Source of the DNA: Paenibacillus sp. RC67
Lineage (GTDB): Bacteria; Bacillota; Bacilli; Paenibacillales; NBRC-103111
Length of the DNA stretch: 64,000 bases
Reading direction: 5' to 3'
Assembly: GCF_030020805.1 (NCBI RefSeq)
Contig: NZ_CP125098.1
Coordinates: 3,495,501-3,559,500 of the forward strand
Shown: piece after piece, positions 8,670-18,244 of the stretch
Layout of the letters: each line of letters begins with the position of its first letter
How positions within the stretch are numbered: the stretch's first letter is position 1
Translations under genes and position numbers: made by a program
Notes under the pieces: generated by a model
Seen by the model: the letters and a program-made list of their open reading frames with translations, nothing else
The model's database searches: none
Told to the model about the DNA's origin: nothing

Positions 8670-10961
8670 ATGATGGTAAAGAGTAGTGTATTGGGATATC
8701 CGCGAATTGGTGCAGATCGTGAATGGAAGAAAGCACTTGAAGCATTCTGGTCGGGCAAGCTTGAAGAAGCAGAGTTTCATAATCAACTGCAAGAAATTCG
8801 TTTGAATCATTTGCGTAAACAGCAAGAACAAGGCATCGATTTTATTCCAGTCAACGATTTCAGCTATTACGATCATATTCTTGATACAGCGGCGATGTTC
8901 GGCATTATTCCAAGCCGTTTTCCATATGAGGGTGGAGCCGTACCTTTGTCGGTCTATTACGGGGTTGCCAGGGGAACGAAGGGTGCCGCAGCTAGCGAAA
9001 TGACTAAGTGGTTTAATACCAACTATCACTATATTGTACCAGAACTGTCCGGTGCAACGCCGGTGCTTACCGAGAATAAACCACTCGCAGCTTATCGTGA
9101 AGCAAAGGAGAAGCTGGGTATTGAAGGGAAACCGGTTATCGTTGGACCACTGACCTTCCTCAAACTTTCCAAAGGGTATAGTACGTCGGAGACGGATGCA
9201 TGGTTGGAAAAGCTGCTACCGCTCTATGTGCAAATCCTTCAAGAGCTTGCTGAAGAAGGAGTTCAATGGGTTCAAATGGATGAACCGATTCTTGTAACCA
9301 AGCTAACCGAGGCTGATGTTCAGCGCTTGAATACAATCTATGAGACCTTTGCCGTAGCTGTGCCAAATCTGAACATTATGCTTCAAACCTATTTTGAATC
9401 GGTAGAGAACTACAGTGATATTGTGAAGCTGCCAGTGAAAGGAATAGGATTGGACTTCGTACACGGATTCTCCGGTAATATGCAGTCGATTAAAAAATTA
9501 GGTTTCCCTAAGGACAAGGTATTAGGAGCAGGAGTTATCGATGGCCGCGGTATATGGAAGGCTTCATTACGTACAAAGCTGGAGCTGCTTAAGGAGCTTA
9601 CTGATCTTGTAGCAGCTGAACACCTAATCGTACAGTCTTCATGCAGCTTGCTTCATGTACCGGTAACGGTTGAACGGGAGACTAAGCTCCAATCTGAATT
9701 GAAAGATTCACTTGCGTTTGCAGATGAAAAGCTTCAAGAGCTTGTTCTTTTAACAAAAGCCATATCTTCAGCAGATACAGAGATCCTAAATCAACTGGAA
9801 GCCTATGATCAAGCCATTCAAGCGCTTCAGCAATCAGCAGAGCGCAATCGCAGTGAAGTTCAGAATGCCGTTGCGACTATCAGTTCGCAAGAGCCTTTGC
9901 GTTCCCGACCTTTTACGGAGCGTTATGCCGCTCAACAGGCCAAATGGCAACTGCCGCTATTTCCAACAACGACTATAGGCAGCTTCCCACAATCCGCAGA
10001 AGTACGAAAAGCGCGTCAATTGTGGCGGAAGGGCGAATGGAACAACGAGAAGTATGCTGACTTTATCCGGGAGCAAATCGATATCTGGATCAAGATCCAA
10101 GAGGAAATCGGAATAGACGTTCTCGTGCACGGAGAATTTGAACGTACCGACATGGTTGAGTTTTTCGGCGAGAAGCTTGCAGGTTTTGCGTTTACACAAA
10201 ATGGATGGGTTCAATCCTACGGTTCGCGTTGCGTTAAACCACCCGTTATTTACGGTGATGTAGCTTTTTCAGGCGAGATGACGGTTGAAGAAACCAAGTA
10301 CGCTCAGTCCCGCACGAAAAATCCTGTTAAAGGTATGCTGACCGGGCCGATTACCATAATGAATTGGTCGTTTGTCCGCGAAGATATTCCGCGTGAGCAA
10401 ATAGCCTACCAATTGGCTTATGCCCTGAGACAAGAAGTAGAGGCACTGGAGCAAGCGGGTATTGGCATGATTCAGGTAGACGAGCCTGCGGTTTGCGAGG
10501 GGCTGCCGTTGAAGGAAGAGGAGCAAGCTGATTATCTGGCATGGGCCGTCAAAGCTTTTCGGATTGCCACCTGCACTGTGCAGGACACAACTCAAATTCA
10601 CACGCATATGTGCTATTGCGAGTTCCATGACATGATTGATTCGATAGAAGCGATGGATGCAGATGTTATTTCCATCGAAACATCCCGTAGTCATGGTGAA
10701 TTGATTCATAGCTTCGAGTTGAACACCTACAAGCTGGGGATCGGTTTAGGCGTATATGATATTCATAGTCCGCGTATTCCAAGTGCCGAGGAAATGACAG
10801 CGATGATTGAACGCGCCTTGCGGGTATTGGATCCTAAGCTGTTCTGGATTAATCCTGACTGCGGACTGAAAACCCGCGGACTCGATGAGACGGTCGCTTC
10901 CTTGCGCAATATGGTCCAAGCAACAAAAGCGGCTCGCGCTAAGCATGAAGCAACTGTCTAA
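8670..10961 (+). CDS. metE: Cobalamin-independent methionine synthase
   Basis: This 763-residue cytosolic enzyme transfers a methyl group from 5-methyltetrahydrofolate polyglutamate to homocysteine, the last step of methionine synthesis, without B12. The N-terminus carries the family signature GYPRIG. The duplicated barrel at the C-terminus holds the zinc site: His646 and Cys648 in HTHMCYCEF and Cys731 in NPDCGLKTRG. Length matches the family (about 755-765). The start is ATG 8670 with TAGAGGAG upstream; ATG 8673 is also possible. It is followed at 76 bases by glyA, which supplies one-carbon units, so the two may be co-transcribed. Unlike many bacterial metE genes it has no visible AdoCbl riboswitch. 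Confidence 0.96.
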   Translation: MMVKSSVLGYPRIGADREWKKALEAFWSGKLEEAEFHNQLQEIRLNHLRKQQEQGIDFIPVNDFSYYDHILDTAAMFGIIPSRFPYEGGAVPLSVYYGVARGTKGAAASEMTKWFNTNYHYIVPELSGATPVLTENKPLAAYREAKEKLGIEGKPVIVGPLTFLKLSKGYSTSETDAWLEKLLPLYVQILQELAEEGVQWVQMDEPILVTKLTEADVQRLNTIYETFAVAVPNLNIMLQTYFESVENYSDIVKLPVKGIGLDFVHGFSGNMQSIKKLGFPKDKVLGAGVIDGRGIWKASLRTKLELLKELTDLVAAEHLIVQSSCSLLHVPVTVERETKLQSELKDSLAFADEKLQELVLLTKAISSADTEILNQLEAYDQAIQALQQSAERNRSEVQNAVATISSQEPLRSRPFTERYAAQQAKWQLPLFPTTTIGSFPQSAEVRKARQLWRKGEWNNEKYADFIREQIDIWIKIQEEIGIDVLVHGEFERTDMVEFFGEKLAGFAFTQNGWVQSYGSRCVKPPVIYGDVAFSGEMTVEETKYAQSRTKNPVKGMLTGPITIMNWSFVREDIPREQIAYQLAYALRQEVEALEQAGIGMIQVDEPAVCEGLPLKEEEQADYLAWAVKAFRIATCTVQDTTQIHTHMCYCEFHDMIDSIEAMDADVISIETSRSHGELIHSFELNTYKLGIGLGVYDIHSPRIPSAEEMTAMIERALRVLDPKLFWINPDCGLKTRGLDETVASLRNMVQATKAARAKHEATV

Positions 10962-11037
10962 TAAATGAGTGAGCGTTACTTAACGCTTCAAATGGTAAAG
11001 TGAAATTCAGTGTATAAACAAAGTGGAGGATTTTACT

Positions 11038-12285
11038 GTGGAACAATTACGTAAACAAGACCCTAGAATAGTTGAGGCTATGAATTTGGAAATTGGCCGT
11101 CAACGTGACAAGATTGAATTGATCGCATCGGAGAACTTCGTAAGTGAAGCTGTTTTGCAAGCGATGGGTACCGTACTGACGAATAAGTATGCAGAGGGCT
11201 ATCCTGGCAAACGCTACTATGGTGGTTGCGAGTACGTCGATATCGTGGAGGATATCGCTCGTGACCGTGCTAAGGAATTGTTCGGTGCTGAGCACGTGAA
11301 CGTACAACCACACTCCGGGGCACAAGCTAACATGGCCGTTTACCTGGCTGCTCTGAAGGCTGGCGATACAGTACTTGGAATGAATCTGGCGCATGGAGGT
11401 CACCTAACTCACGGAAGTCCTGTGAATGCTTCAGGCATATTATATAACTTTGTGTCTTACGGAGTTAGAGAGAGTGATTCCCTTATCGATTACGATGAGG
11501 TTCGCAAATTGGCTTTCAAGCATAAGCCACGGATGATCGTAGCCGGTGCCAGCGCCTATCCGCGTATCATCGATTTTGAAGCATTAGCTTCCATTGCAAA
11601 CGATGTTGGCGCGTTATTCTTTGTGGATATGGCGCATATTGCAGGTCTTGTAGCAGCAGGCTTGCACCCTAGCCCGGTTCCCCATGCGCATTTTGTTACA
11701 ACCACTACGCATAAGACGCTGCGCGGTCCTAGGGGCGGAATGATCTTGTGCTCTAAGCCATGGGCTGCTGCTATTGATAAAGCGGTATTTCCGGGTACCC
11801 AAGGCGGACCATTGATGCATGTTATAGCAGCTAAAGCTGTTGCATTTGGCGAAGCACTTCAATCGGATTTTAAAACCTATGGACAGAACGTTGTGAATAA
11901 CGCCAAAACCCTATCCGAAGCACTATTGACAGAAGGTATCGACCTTGTATCTGGAGGTACAGACAACCACCTGATGCTGATTGACCTTCGCAGCCTTAAT
12001 ATAAGCGGTAAAGAGGCTGAGCATTTGTTGGACGAAGTGGGTGTAACGGTGAATAAGAACGCTATTCCTTTTGACCAAGCTAAGCCAATGGTTACTAGCG
12101 GTGTTCGGATTGGTACACCTGCTGCTACCGCCCGAGGCATGGATCAAGAAGCTATGAAAGTGATTGCAAAAATCATTGCATTGACATTAAAAAATCCGTC
12201 GAATCAAGCTGTGCATGAAAAAGTACGGGGTATGGTTAAGGATTTAACTGCCCAATTCCCGCTTTATCCAGGATTGAGCTACTAA
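11038..12285 (+). CDS. glyA: Serine hydroxymethyltransferase
   Basis: This PLP enzyme of 415 residues interconverts serine plus tetrahydrofolate with glycine plus methylene-tetrahydrofolate. The PLP-binding lysine is Lys226 in [13 protein letters not shown]. Substrate and cofactor motifs IELIASENF near residue 26 and [13 protein letters not shown] near residue 50 are intact. The start is the GTG at 11038, because GTGGAGG at 11023-11029 is its ribosome binding site 8 bases upstream; a longer reading from 11023 would place the binding site inside the gene. A short palindrome GCGTTA..TAACGC (10973-10986) lies in the metE-glyA gap. Confidence 0.96.
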   Translation: MEQLRKQDPRIVEAMNLEIGRQRDKIELIASENFVSEAVLQAMGTVLTNKYAEGYPGKRYYGGCEYVDIVEDIARDRAKELFGAEHVNVQPHSGAQANMAVYLAALKAGDTVLGMNLAHGGHLTHGSPVNASGILYNFVSYGVRESDSLIDYDEVRKLAFKHKPRMIVAGASAYPRIIDFEALASIANDVGALFFVDMAHIAGLVAAGLHPSPVPHAHFVTTTTHKTLRGPRGGMILCSKPWAAAIDKAVFPGTQGGPLMHVIAAKAVAFGEALQSDFKTYGQNVVNNAKTLSEALLTEGIDLVSGGTDNHLMLIDLRSLNISGKEAEHLLDEVGVTVNKNAIPFDQAKPMVTSGVRIGTPAATARGMDQEAMKVIAKIIALTLKNPSNQAVHEKVRGMVKDLTAQFPLYPGLSY

Positions 12286-12304
12286 ATAAATAAATGTTAT
12301 TTAT

Positions 12305-12340
12305 GGGGCGGTGCACTTTGCACCGGCTCATTTTTTCTGC
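12305..12340 (+). terminator. Terminator after glyA
   Basis: GGTGCA and TGCACC with extra flanking pairs form a compact hairpin, followed by a run of six T (ATTTTTTC). Confidence 0.8.
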
Positions 12341-12437
12341 AAAAAGCGCTTTTAAGGTAGCCTGCTACGTCTAGTTCCAAATGCTTATTTAAGAATAATA
12401 GGCTGATTCCTATTAATAATATGAGTCATACTATCAA

Positions 12438-12490
12438 TTGACAAATACCATATATTGATATAGATTATTAATTAACAACTATATATTGTT
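12438..12490 (+). promoter_or_regulatory. nrdIEF promoter with a pair of NrdR-box-like sites
   Basis: TTGACA (12438-12443) and TAGATT (12461-12466) with 17 bases between form a plausible sigma-A promoter. Two sites resemble the NrdR consensus ACACWATATATWGTGT. TACCATATATTGAT is at 12446-12459 and AACTATATATTGTT, a 12 of 14 match, is at 12477-12490. They start exactly 31 bases apart, the three-turn spacing typical of NrdR box pairs. The first box lies between -35 and -10. Confidence 0.65.
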
Positions 12491-12493
12491 GTG

Positions 12494-12712
12494 ACAGGTG
12501 CTATTTCGTTCGCTGAAACCAAATAGCTTAAAAGGGAAGACCGGTGAGAAACCGGCGCGGTCCCGCCACTGTAAGAGAGGAGTATCGTTTCCTTATGCCA
12601 CTGGCTTAGTGATGAACAAGCTGGGAAGGCGGAACGATAGCGTTGATCCTCGAGCCAGGAGACCTGCCTGTTCATTGACACAACCTGCGGAGAACAGGAA
12701 GGTGTCCGTTTT
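12494..12712 (+). promoter_or_regulatory. Adenosylcobalamin riboswitch upstream of nrdIEF
   Basis: The conserved core of the cobalamin aptamer is visible in order: GGTGCTA near 12498, AAGGGAAG..CCGGTG, GCGGTCCCGCCACTGTAA (12557-12574), the B12-box-like TGCCACTGG at 12596-12604, GGGAAGGC, and CCAGGAGACCTGCCTG (12655-12670). A distal element GGAGAACAGGAAGGTGTCC follows to about 12712. It lies in the untranslated leader of nrdI, so AdoCbl should switch off this B12-independent reductase. This implies a B12-dependent class II reductase elsewhere in the genome. Confidence 0.93.
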
Positions 12713-12750
12713 GTCCTTGATGTAGTATGTGCAATTTTACATGCTTGCTT

Positions 12751-12795
12751 CAGCGCATTCGGCCCTTCTTACTGCCGGACGCGCTGTTTTATTGT
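12751..12795 (+). terminator. Terminator of the nrd AdoCbl riboswitch expression platform
   Basis: Outer arms CAGCGC (12751-12756) and GCGCTG (12781-12786) and inner CGGC..GCCG form a hairpin followed by TTTTATTG. It lies between the aptamer and nrdI, consistent with control by premature termination. Confidence 0.7.
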
Positions 12796-12832
12796 CTGCT
12801 TCGTCGGGGGAGATGAAAGGGGAAGAAGAATT

Positions 12833-13192
12833 ATGTTGATTGCTTACGACACCAAGACGGGAAATGTGCGCCGTTTTGTCGAGAAGCTGAATATGCCTAC
12901 GCTTCAAATTGAGGATCAAATGGCTGTAAACGAACCATTCGTTTTAGTCACCTATACAACCGGGTTCGGTCAGGTGCCGGAAAAAGTGATGTCCTTTCTA
13001 CGAAAGAACCATTCGAATTTAATCGGTGTATCGGCGAGCGGCAACCGTAACTGGGGTGAAGGGTTTGCCCGAAGCGCTGATCATATCGCGAAGTTATATA
13101 AGGTACCGATATTGAGCAAGTTTGAGCTTTCAGGAACGAATAAGGATGTAGAACAGTTTAAACAGGAGGTGAGCCTGGTTGCTGCATATTGA
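12833..13192 (+). CDS. nrdI: Class Ib ribonucleotide reductase flavodoxin-like protein
   Basis: This 119-residue flavodoxin-like protein matches the family in length. It begins MLIAYDTKTGNVRRF, which forms the FMN phosphate loop, and contains YTTGFGQVPEKV near residue 42 and SGNRNWGEGF near residue 64. NrdI supplies oxidant for assembling the manganese-tyrosyl radical cofactor of NrdF. The gene overlaps the start of nrdE by 14 bases and is the first gene under the riboswitch. No nrdH glutaredoxin gene is present in this operon. Confidence 0.92.
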   Translation: MLIAYDTKTGNVRRFVEKLNMPTLQIEDQMAVNEPFVLVTYTTGFGQVPEKVMSFLRKNHSNLIGVSASGNRNWGEGFARSADHIAKLYKVPILSKFELSGTNKDVEQFKQEVSLVAAY

Positions 13193-15263
13193 ATTAAACA
13201 ATTTGTTGATGCAAAGAGACGAGGATGGTTTTTTTCAGTTGGACAAGGATAGGGAAGCGGTAAAGGCATTTATGGAGGAAGTCCATAATAAAAGCGTCCG
13301 ATTCACGGATACGACATCGAAAGTACGTTACATGATCGATAACGATTATTATGAGGATGTCTATCAACAATACACGTCGGCTGAAGTCGAAGAAATTTAT
13401 AGCATAGCTCATGGCTATCGATTCGAATTTCCGTCTTACATGGCGGCGTCCAAATTTTATACGGATTACGCAGTAAGAAGCAACGACCGCACCTTATATT
13501 TGGAGCATTATCCGGACAGAGTCTCGATCGTAGCTTTGTATCTGGCTCGAGGTGATATGGAAACCGCTAGACTGTTGGTTGCAGCCATGATGGAGCAGCG
13601 GATGCAGCCCGCGACCCCTACATTTTTAAATGCGGGTAAAAGCAGACGCGGTGAATTGGTATCATGCTTTTTGCTGGAGATGGATGATTCGCTCAACTCG
13701 ATTAACTATGTGCTTGCTACATGCATGCAGCTTTCCAAAATCGGTGGTGGCGTGGCAGTCAGTTTGTCCAAATTGCGCGGTCGCGGAGAGCCGATCAAGG
13801 GTGTCGAAGGTGCGGCGAAAGGAATCATGCCGGTGCTGAAACTAATGGAGGATGCTTTTTCTTACGCAGATCAAATGGGTCAGCGCAGAGGTTCGGGAGC
13901 AGCTTATTACAACATTTTCGGATGGGACGTAATGGAGCTGCTGGATAGCAAGAAAATTAACGCAGACGAAAAAACACGACTCAAGACCTTGTCGATCGGT
14001 CTGATCATTCCTGACAAGTTTTATAAGCTAGCTGAGGAAAACAAACCGCTGCATGTCTTTGCTCCATATTCTGTTTATAAAGCCTATGGAACTCATTTGG
14101 ATGATATGGATATCGACACCATGTACGACCAACTTCTAGCTGATGAGCGTGTTAGCAAGAAAAATGTGATGAGCGCTCGCGACATGCTAATCAAAATCGC
14201 GATGATTCAGCTAGAATCCGGTTATCCATACATTATGAATAAAAGCAATGCCAATCGTTCTCATGCCCTGAAAAATCTAGGTGCGATCAAAATGTCCAAT
14301 CTATGCACAGAAATATTCCAACTGCAAGAGACATCGGAAATCACTGATTATGGGCAACCAGACTTAATCCGCCGTGACATAAGTTGTAATCTTGCATCCT
14401 TAAATATCGTTAACGTGATGGAGCGGAACAAGGTCAGGGAATCTGTCTACGAAGGGATGATTGCACTCACAGCGGTTAGCGATATGACGACCGTTGCCAA
14501 TGCGCCGGGGGTTGCGAAAGCGAATCAAGAGATGCATTCGGTCGGACTCGGAGCGATGAACCTTCACGGTTATTTGGCCAAAAATAAAATCGCTTATGAA
14601 AGCGAAGAAGCTATAGATTTCGTTCGAACCTTTTTTATGATGATGAATTTCCATTCATTAGAAAAGAGTATGGAGATTGCAAAAGAGCGGGGTATTACTT
14701 TTACAGGCTTCAAAGAATCCGAGTATGTCAACGGCAATTATTTCGCCCGGTATACGGATACAGATTATAGACCTGTCACAAGCAAAGTGAAACAGTTGTT
14801 TCAAGGGATGCCGATTCCGTCTCCGGAAGATTGGGAGAATCTGAAGAACGCTGTTCAAACCTATGGCTTATATCATGCATACCGGATGGCAATTGCGCCG
14901 ACGCAGAGCATTTCCTATATTCAGAACGCAACATCAAGTGTTATGCCAATAGTGGAGCAGATCGAAACCCGAACTTATGCGAACTCAACCACCTATTATC
15001 CGATGCCGTACATGAGCAGAGATAACTACTTTTTCTATAAATCGGCTTATCAAATGGATCAATTCAAAGTGCTGGATTTGATCGCAGAGATTCAAGTGCA
15101 TGTGGATCAAGGCATATCTACTGTACTGCATGTCAACAGCGATGTTACAACGAGGCAGCTTGCCCGCTACTATATTTACGCAGCAAAAAAGGGATTGAAA
15201 TCTCTTTATTATACGCGGACCAACCATTTATCCGTCGAAGAATGCATCAGTTGTTCCGTATAA
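13179..15263 (+). CDS. nrdE: Class Ib ribonucleoside-diphosphate reductase alpha subunit
   Basis: The large catalytic subunit has 694 residues, the usual NrdE length. It reduces ribonucleoside diphosphates to deoxyribonucleotides. Active-site sequences are present: LVSCFLLEMDDS, the NLCTEIF block carrying catalytic Cys and Glu, and a C-terminal redox pair in ECISCSV. There is no N-terminal ATP-cone, as expected for class Ib. The start is TTG 13179, chosen because AGGAGGTGAG lies just upstream; the start overlaps nrdI, so translation is coupled. Expression should depend on NrdR and fall when AdoCbl is plentiful. Confidence 0.95.
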   Translation: MLHIELNNLLMQRDEDGFFQLDKDREAVKAFMEEVHNKSVRFTDTTSKVRYMIDNDYYEDVYQQYTSAEVEEIYSIAHGYRFEFPSYMAASKFYTDYAVRSNDRTLYLEHYPDRVSIVALYLARGDMETARLLVAAMMEQRMQPATPTFLNAGKSRRGELVSCFLLEMDDSLNSINYVLATCMQLSKIGGGVAVSLSKLRGRGEPIKGVEGAAKGIMPVLKLMEDAFSYADQMGQRRGSGAAYYNIFGWDVMELLDSKKINADEKTRLKTLSIGLIIPDKFYKLAEENKPLHVFAPYSVYKAYGTHLDDMDIDTMYDQLLADERVSKKNVMSARDMLIKIAMIQLESGYPYIMNKSNANRSHALKNLGAIKMSNLCTEIFQLQETSEITDYGQPDLIRRDISCNLASLNIVNVMERNKVRESVYEGMIALTAVSDMTTVANAPGVAKANQEMHSVGLGAMNLHGYLAKNKIAYESEEAIDFVRTFFMMMNFHSLEKSMEIAKERGITFTGFKESEYVNGNYFARYTDTDYRPVTSKVKQLFQGMPIPSPEDWENLKNAVQTYGLYHAYRMAIAPTQSISYIQNATSSVMPIVEQIETRTYANSTTYYPMPYMSRDNYFFYKSAYQMDQFKVLDLIAEIQVHVDQGISTVLHVNSDVTTRQLARYYIYAAKKGLKSLYYTRTNHLSVEECISCSV

Positions 15264-15288
15264 AAAGCAGGGAAGGAGATATGCAGCA

Positions 15289-16257
15289 ATGAGTGTTTGG
15301 AAAGCCGTGAATTGGAACCGACCGGACGATGACTTTACAGATACGTTCTGGAAGCAAAATATTATGCAGTTTTGGACAGATGAGGAGATTCCGTTATCGG
15401 ATGACAAAATGTCTTGGCTGACGTTGAATGAGAATGAGCGCGACCTTTACATGAAGGTTCTTGGAGGATTAACCTTGCTGGATACCGTGCAAGGCGGCGT
15501 GGGTATGCCCAAAATTCTTGAATTAGTAGAAGGACTTCAACGCAAAGCAGTCCTAGGATTTATGGGGATGATGGAGCAAATCCATGCTAAATCTTACAGC
15601 AGTATTTTCACTACACTGGCGTCGACAGAGGAGATTGACGACATTTTTCGCTGGATCGAAAGCAACCGTTTCCTGCAGATCAAAGCGGAGACGATATCTC
15701 AATATTATAATGGCATTCAATCACGCAAGGATTTATATTTAGCAATGGCCGCTTCCGTGTTGTTGGAAAGCTATCTGTTTTACAGCGGTTTTTTCTACCC
15801 GCTCTACTTGGCTGGACAGGGTAAAATGACGAGCAGCGGTGAAATCATTAATTTGATTTTGCGCGATGAAAGCATCCACGGCTTATACGTTGGAATGCTG
15901 GCTCAAGAGCTTTATGCGCAAATGGATCAAGACGAGCAGCAAAATGCATCTGAGACCCTTCAAGGTCTTCTTCACTACTTACATAGCAATGAAGAGCTTT
16001 ATACCGAGGAGCTTTATACATGTGTAGGTCTGACTGACGAAGTGAAAGCATTCTTGCGCTATAATGCGAACAAGGCAATGATGAATCTGGGACTCGAACC
16101 CCTATTTCCAGAGGAGGACATTAATCCTATCGTCTTGAATGGAATAAGTACGCGTACGAAGCAGCATGATTTCTTCTCCAAGAAAGGAAATGGTTATATT
16201 CGTACCATTCATGTGGAGACACTTACGGACGATGATTTCCGATTCGGCGATGCTTAA
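15289..16257 (+). CDS. nrdF: Class Ib ribonucleoside-diphosphate reductase beta subunit
   Basis: This 322-residue protein is the radical-generating subunit that pairs with NrdE. Metal-ligand and radical motifs are in order: LLDTVQGG (Asp), EQIHAKSYSSIF (Glu and His with the radical Tyr close by), VLLESYLFYSGFF (Glu) and RDESIHGLYVG (Glu and His). The start ATG has GGAAGGAG about 10 bases upstream. It is the third gene of nrdIEF, and the next gene is separated by a second riboswitch leader. Confidence 0.95.
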   Translation: MSVWKAVNWNRPDDDFTDTFWKQNIMQFWTDEEIPLSDDKMSWLTLNENERDLYMKVLGGLTLLDTVQGGVGMPKILELVEGLQRKAVLGFMGMMEQIHAKSYSSIFTTLASTEEIDDIFRWIESNRFLQIKAETISQYYNGIQSRKDLYLAMAASVLLESYLFYSGFFYPLYLAGQGKMTSSGEIINLILRDESIHGLYVGMLAQELYAQMDQDEQQNASETLQGLLHYLHSNEELYTEELYTCVGLTDEVKAFLRYNANKAMMNLGLEPLFPEEDINPIVLNGISTRTKQHDFFSKKGNGYIRTIHVETLTDDDFRFGDA

Positions 16258-16260
16258 TGC

Positions 16261-16289
16261 TTGCCCAAAACGGAATATTAGTATATGAT
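16261..16289 (+). promoter_or_regulatory. Candidate promoter for the second AdoCbl leader
   Basis: TTGCCC at 16261-16266 and TATGAT at 16284-16289 have a 17-base spacer. They lie about 40 bases before the aptamer and only a few bases after nrdF ends. Confidence 0.4.
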
Positions 16290-16326
16290 CAGTCATGGTT
16301 CATCACAATTGAATAACTTGAGGGAA

Positions 16327-16534
16327 CAAGGTGCTCTAGCAAACTGCTATAGCTTAATAGGGAAGTTCGGTGCAATACCGACGCGGTCCCGCCACTGTAA
16401 TGGAGGAGTCTCAGCATGGATGCCACTGGTCTATATTAGATCGGGAAGGCTGCTGACGACGATGAATCCAGAGCCAGGAGACCTGCCTGTTCTGACACAC
16501 TGATTTTTACCTACGGAGGATAGGGAAGTGTTAA
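16327..16534 (+). promoter_or_regulatory. Second adenosylcobalamin riboswitch, upstream of the Opp/Nik-type ABC operon
   Basis: All core elements are again visible: AAGGTGCTCTAGC, TAATAGGGAAGTTCGGTG, GCGGTCCCGCCACTGTAA, GATGCCACTGG, TCGGGAAGGC and CCAGGAGACCTGCCTG, followed by CGGAGGATAGGGAAGTGTT. The order and spacing match the first copy at 12494, although loop sequences differ, so this is not a recent duplication. It places the downstream importer under negative control by AdoCbl. Confidence 0.93.
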
Positions 16535-16566
16535 AGACGGCCGGTTCTTGTTACTCAATAACCTCA

Positions 16567-16613
16567 AGGCATCTTTACCTTCCTTCAAGTTCAGGTAAAG
16601 ATGTCTTTTTTGT
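16567..16613 (+). terminator. Terminator of the second riboswitch
   Basis: GGCATCTTTACCT and AGGTAAAGATGTC form a strong hairpin followed by TTTTTTGTTTTTT. It lies between aptamer and coding region, which fits transcription attenuation. Confidence 0.85.
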
Positions 16614-16647
16614 TTTTTATTTTAGGTAGAAAGTAGGAATTAAGGTC

Positions 16648-18243
16648 ATGTATCAAACATTTTCACGAACAAAAGTAAAGCTTCAGCTTGTATTATTCTC
16701 TCTTTGTATGCTGCTTGCTCTGGTTGGATGCAGCTCGGCTGGGAAGCCTCAAGCTAATCAGTCTGCTTCCTCCAATAGTACTCATCCGGAAGAAGTTGTT
16801 CTGGCCGCACCTCGTGATCTCGCTCCTGGTCCCCAGGATGCCTATTACACAAGTACAATTCTTTATGTCTGGGAGCCTTTAATTACTGCATCGGAAGACG
16901 GACAACCTGCTCCTAAGCTGGCGAAGTCTTGGAAGATGTCGGAAGACGGTAAAGAATGGACCTTTCAGCTTCTGGAGAATGTTAAATTCCATGATGGTGA
17001 GAAATTAAATGCTGATGCAGTGATTGCAAACTTTAATCGCTACAAGCAGGTAAGTCCCAAGAGCTCACCGTTCTATACATTGGATATCAAAAGCTCCTAC
17101 CCGGGCTTAAAAGATGTTGTCAAAATCGACGAGATGTCCTTCAAACTCGTATTCGAGAACCCGCAGCCAACTCTTCTGTATTCGATGGTTAATTTCTCGA
17201 GTCCGATTTACAGTCCTAAGAACTTTAATGAAAAAGGGGATTTTAGCGGTCTTCCTCAAGGCACAGGTCCCTTCAAGCTGATCGAGCATCAGAAAGATCA
17301 ATATGCGCTTCTGGAAGCTTTCGATGGTTATTACGGAGAGAAGGCTGCAAGCAAAAAAATTCGTGTTCGCGTCATTCCGGATCCGGATACAAGACTTGCC
17401 GCATTAAAATCGGGCGAAATTATGGGGGTAATGGATCTGGGGGCAATACCGCCAACCCTAGCCAAAGAGCTTTTGAAGGATCCGCAATTCGAGATTTCTG
17501 CGACCAAATCAACCATTTCTCATTACATACATCCTAATGGTAAAAAAGCACCGTTCGATAATCCTAAGATGCGGCAAGCACTAAGCTTAATCATAGACCG
17601 TCAGCAATTGGTGAAGGAGCTTTACTTGGGATACCCGACGGCTACCGTCAACATTCTCAACAACACATCCCCTTTTTACAAAGAAATCAAGGCTGAGTAC
17701 CGGGTGGATGTAGCCAAGAAATTGGCTGCCGAAGTGCTAGGCAATCAAAGAAAAGCAGTCGATTTGATCGTACCGACCTACGGCTTGGATCGCTATCCTT
17801 ATAAAGCCCAAGCGGAGCTGTTCCAGTCGGTGCTTAAAGAAATGCAATTGGATGTTACTATTCGAATTTTGGATGCAGCTGCCTTTAAAGAAGCGCAGTC
17901 CAAAGGGGACTATGACTTGGCATTGGCCACTCAAGGTCTGCCAAACGGTGACCCTTATACGATCTTCACCAACTACCTGTCCAGCTCAGGCTCCAGCAAC
18001 AAGAGCTATAGCCTCGGATATAAGAACGACAGGGTAGATCAATTGCTCAATCAAGTCAAAACCACTTTGAGCATGGATGAGCGCAAAAACATCTATAACG
18101 AGCTTCAGACGATAGCCGCATCCGATTTACCAACCATTCCTTTGTTTAACGATGCAAGCTTGATTGCTTACAACAAAAAAATTACAGGCTATAAAGCAAC
18201 GATCTACGGAACTACACTTCCTCAGCTTAAATGGGCTCAGTAG
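16648..18243 (+). CDS. Peptide/nickel-type ABC transporter substrate-binding lipoprotein (B12-regulated)
   Basis: This is a 531-residue family 5 extracellular solute-binding protein. A signal peptide ends in the lipobox LVGCSS (lipid-anchored Cys near residue 28). Typical blocks are WTFQLLENVKFHDGEKLNA near residue 107 and the late LPTIPLFNDA. Family 5 members bind peptides, nickel or cobalt complexes, metallophores or opines. The AdoCbl riboswitch directly upstream suggests a substrate tied to cobalamin supply, for example cobalt, a cobalt chelate or a corrinoid precursor; this is inference. It is the first gene of a five-gene transport operon plus a methyltransferase. Confidence 0.85.
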   Translation: MYQTFSRTKVKLQLVLFSLCMLLALVGCSSAGKPQANQSASSNSTHPEEVVLAAPRDLAPGPQDAYYTSTILYVWEPLITASEDGQPAPKLAKSWKMSEDGKEWTFQLLENVKFHDGEKLNADAVIANFNRYKQVSPKSSPFYTLDIKSSYPGLKDVVKIDEMSFKLVFENPQPTLLYSMVNFSSPIYSPKNFNEKGDFSGLPQGTGPFKLIEHQKDQYALLEAFDGYYGEKAASKKIRVRVIPDPDTRLAALKSGEIMGVMDLGAIPPTLAKELLKDPQFEISATKSTISHYIHPNGKKAPFDNPKMRQALSLIIDRQQLVKELYLGYPTATVNILNNTSPFYKEIKAEYRVDVAKKLAAEVLGNQRKAVDLIVPTYGLDRYPYKAQAELFQSVLKEMQLDVTIRILDAAAFKEAQSKGDYDLALATQGLPNGDPYTIFTNYLSSSGSSNKSYSLGYKNDRVDQLLNQVKTTLSMDERKNIYNELQTIAASDLPTIPLFNDASLIAYNKKITGYKATIYGTTLPQLKWAQ

Positions 18244-18244
18244 G

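Noticed and set aside
11023..11037. Longer GTG start for glyA
   Set aside because: The GTGGAGG there is the ribosome binding site for GTG 11038.
18164..18244. Upstream extension of the NikB-like permease
   Set aside because: It overlaps the binding-protein gene by 80 bases and gives a non-membrane N-terminus; ATG 18245 gives the normal first helix.
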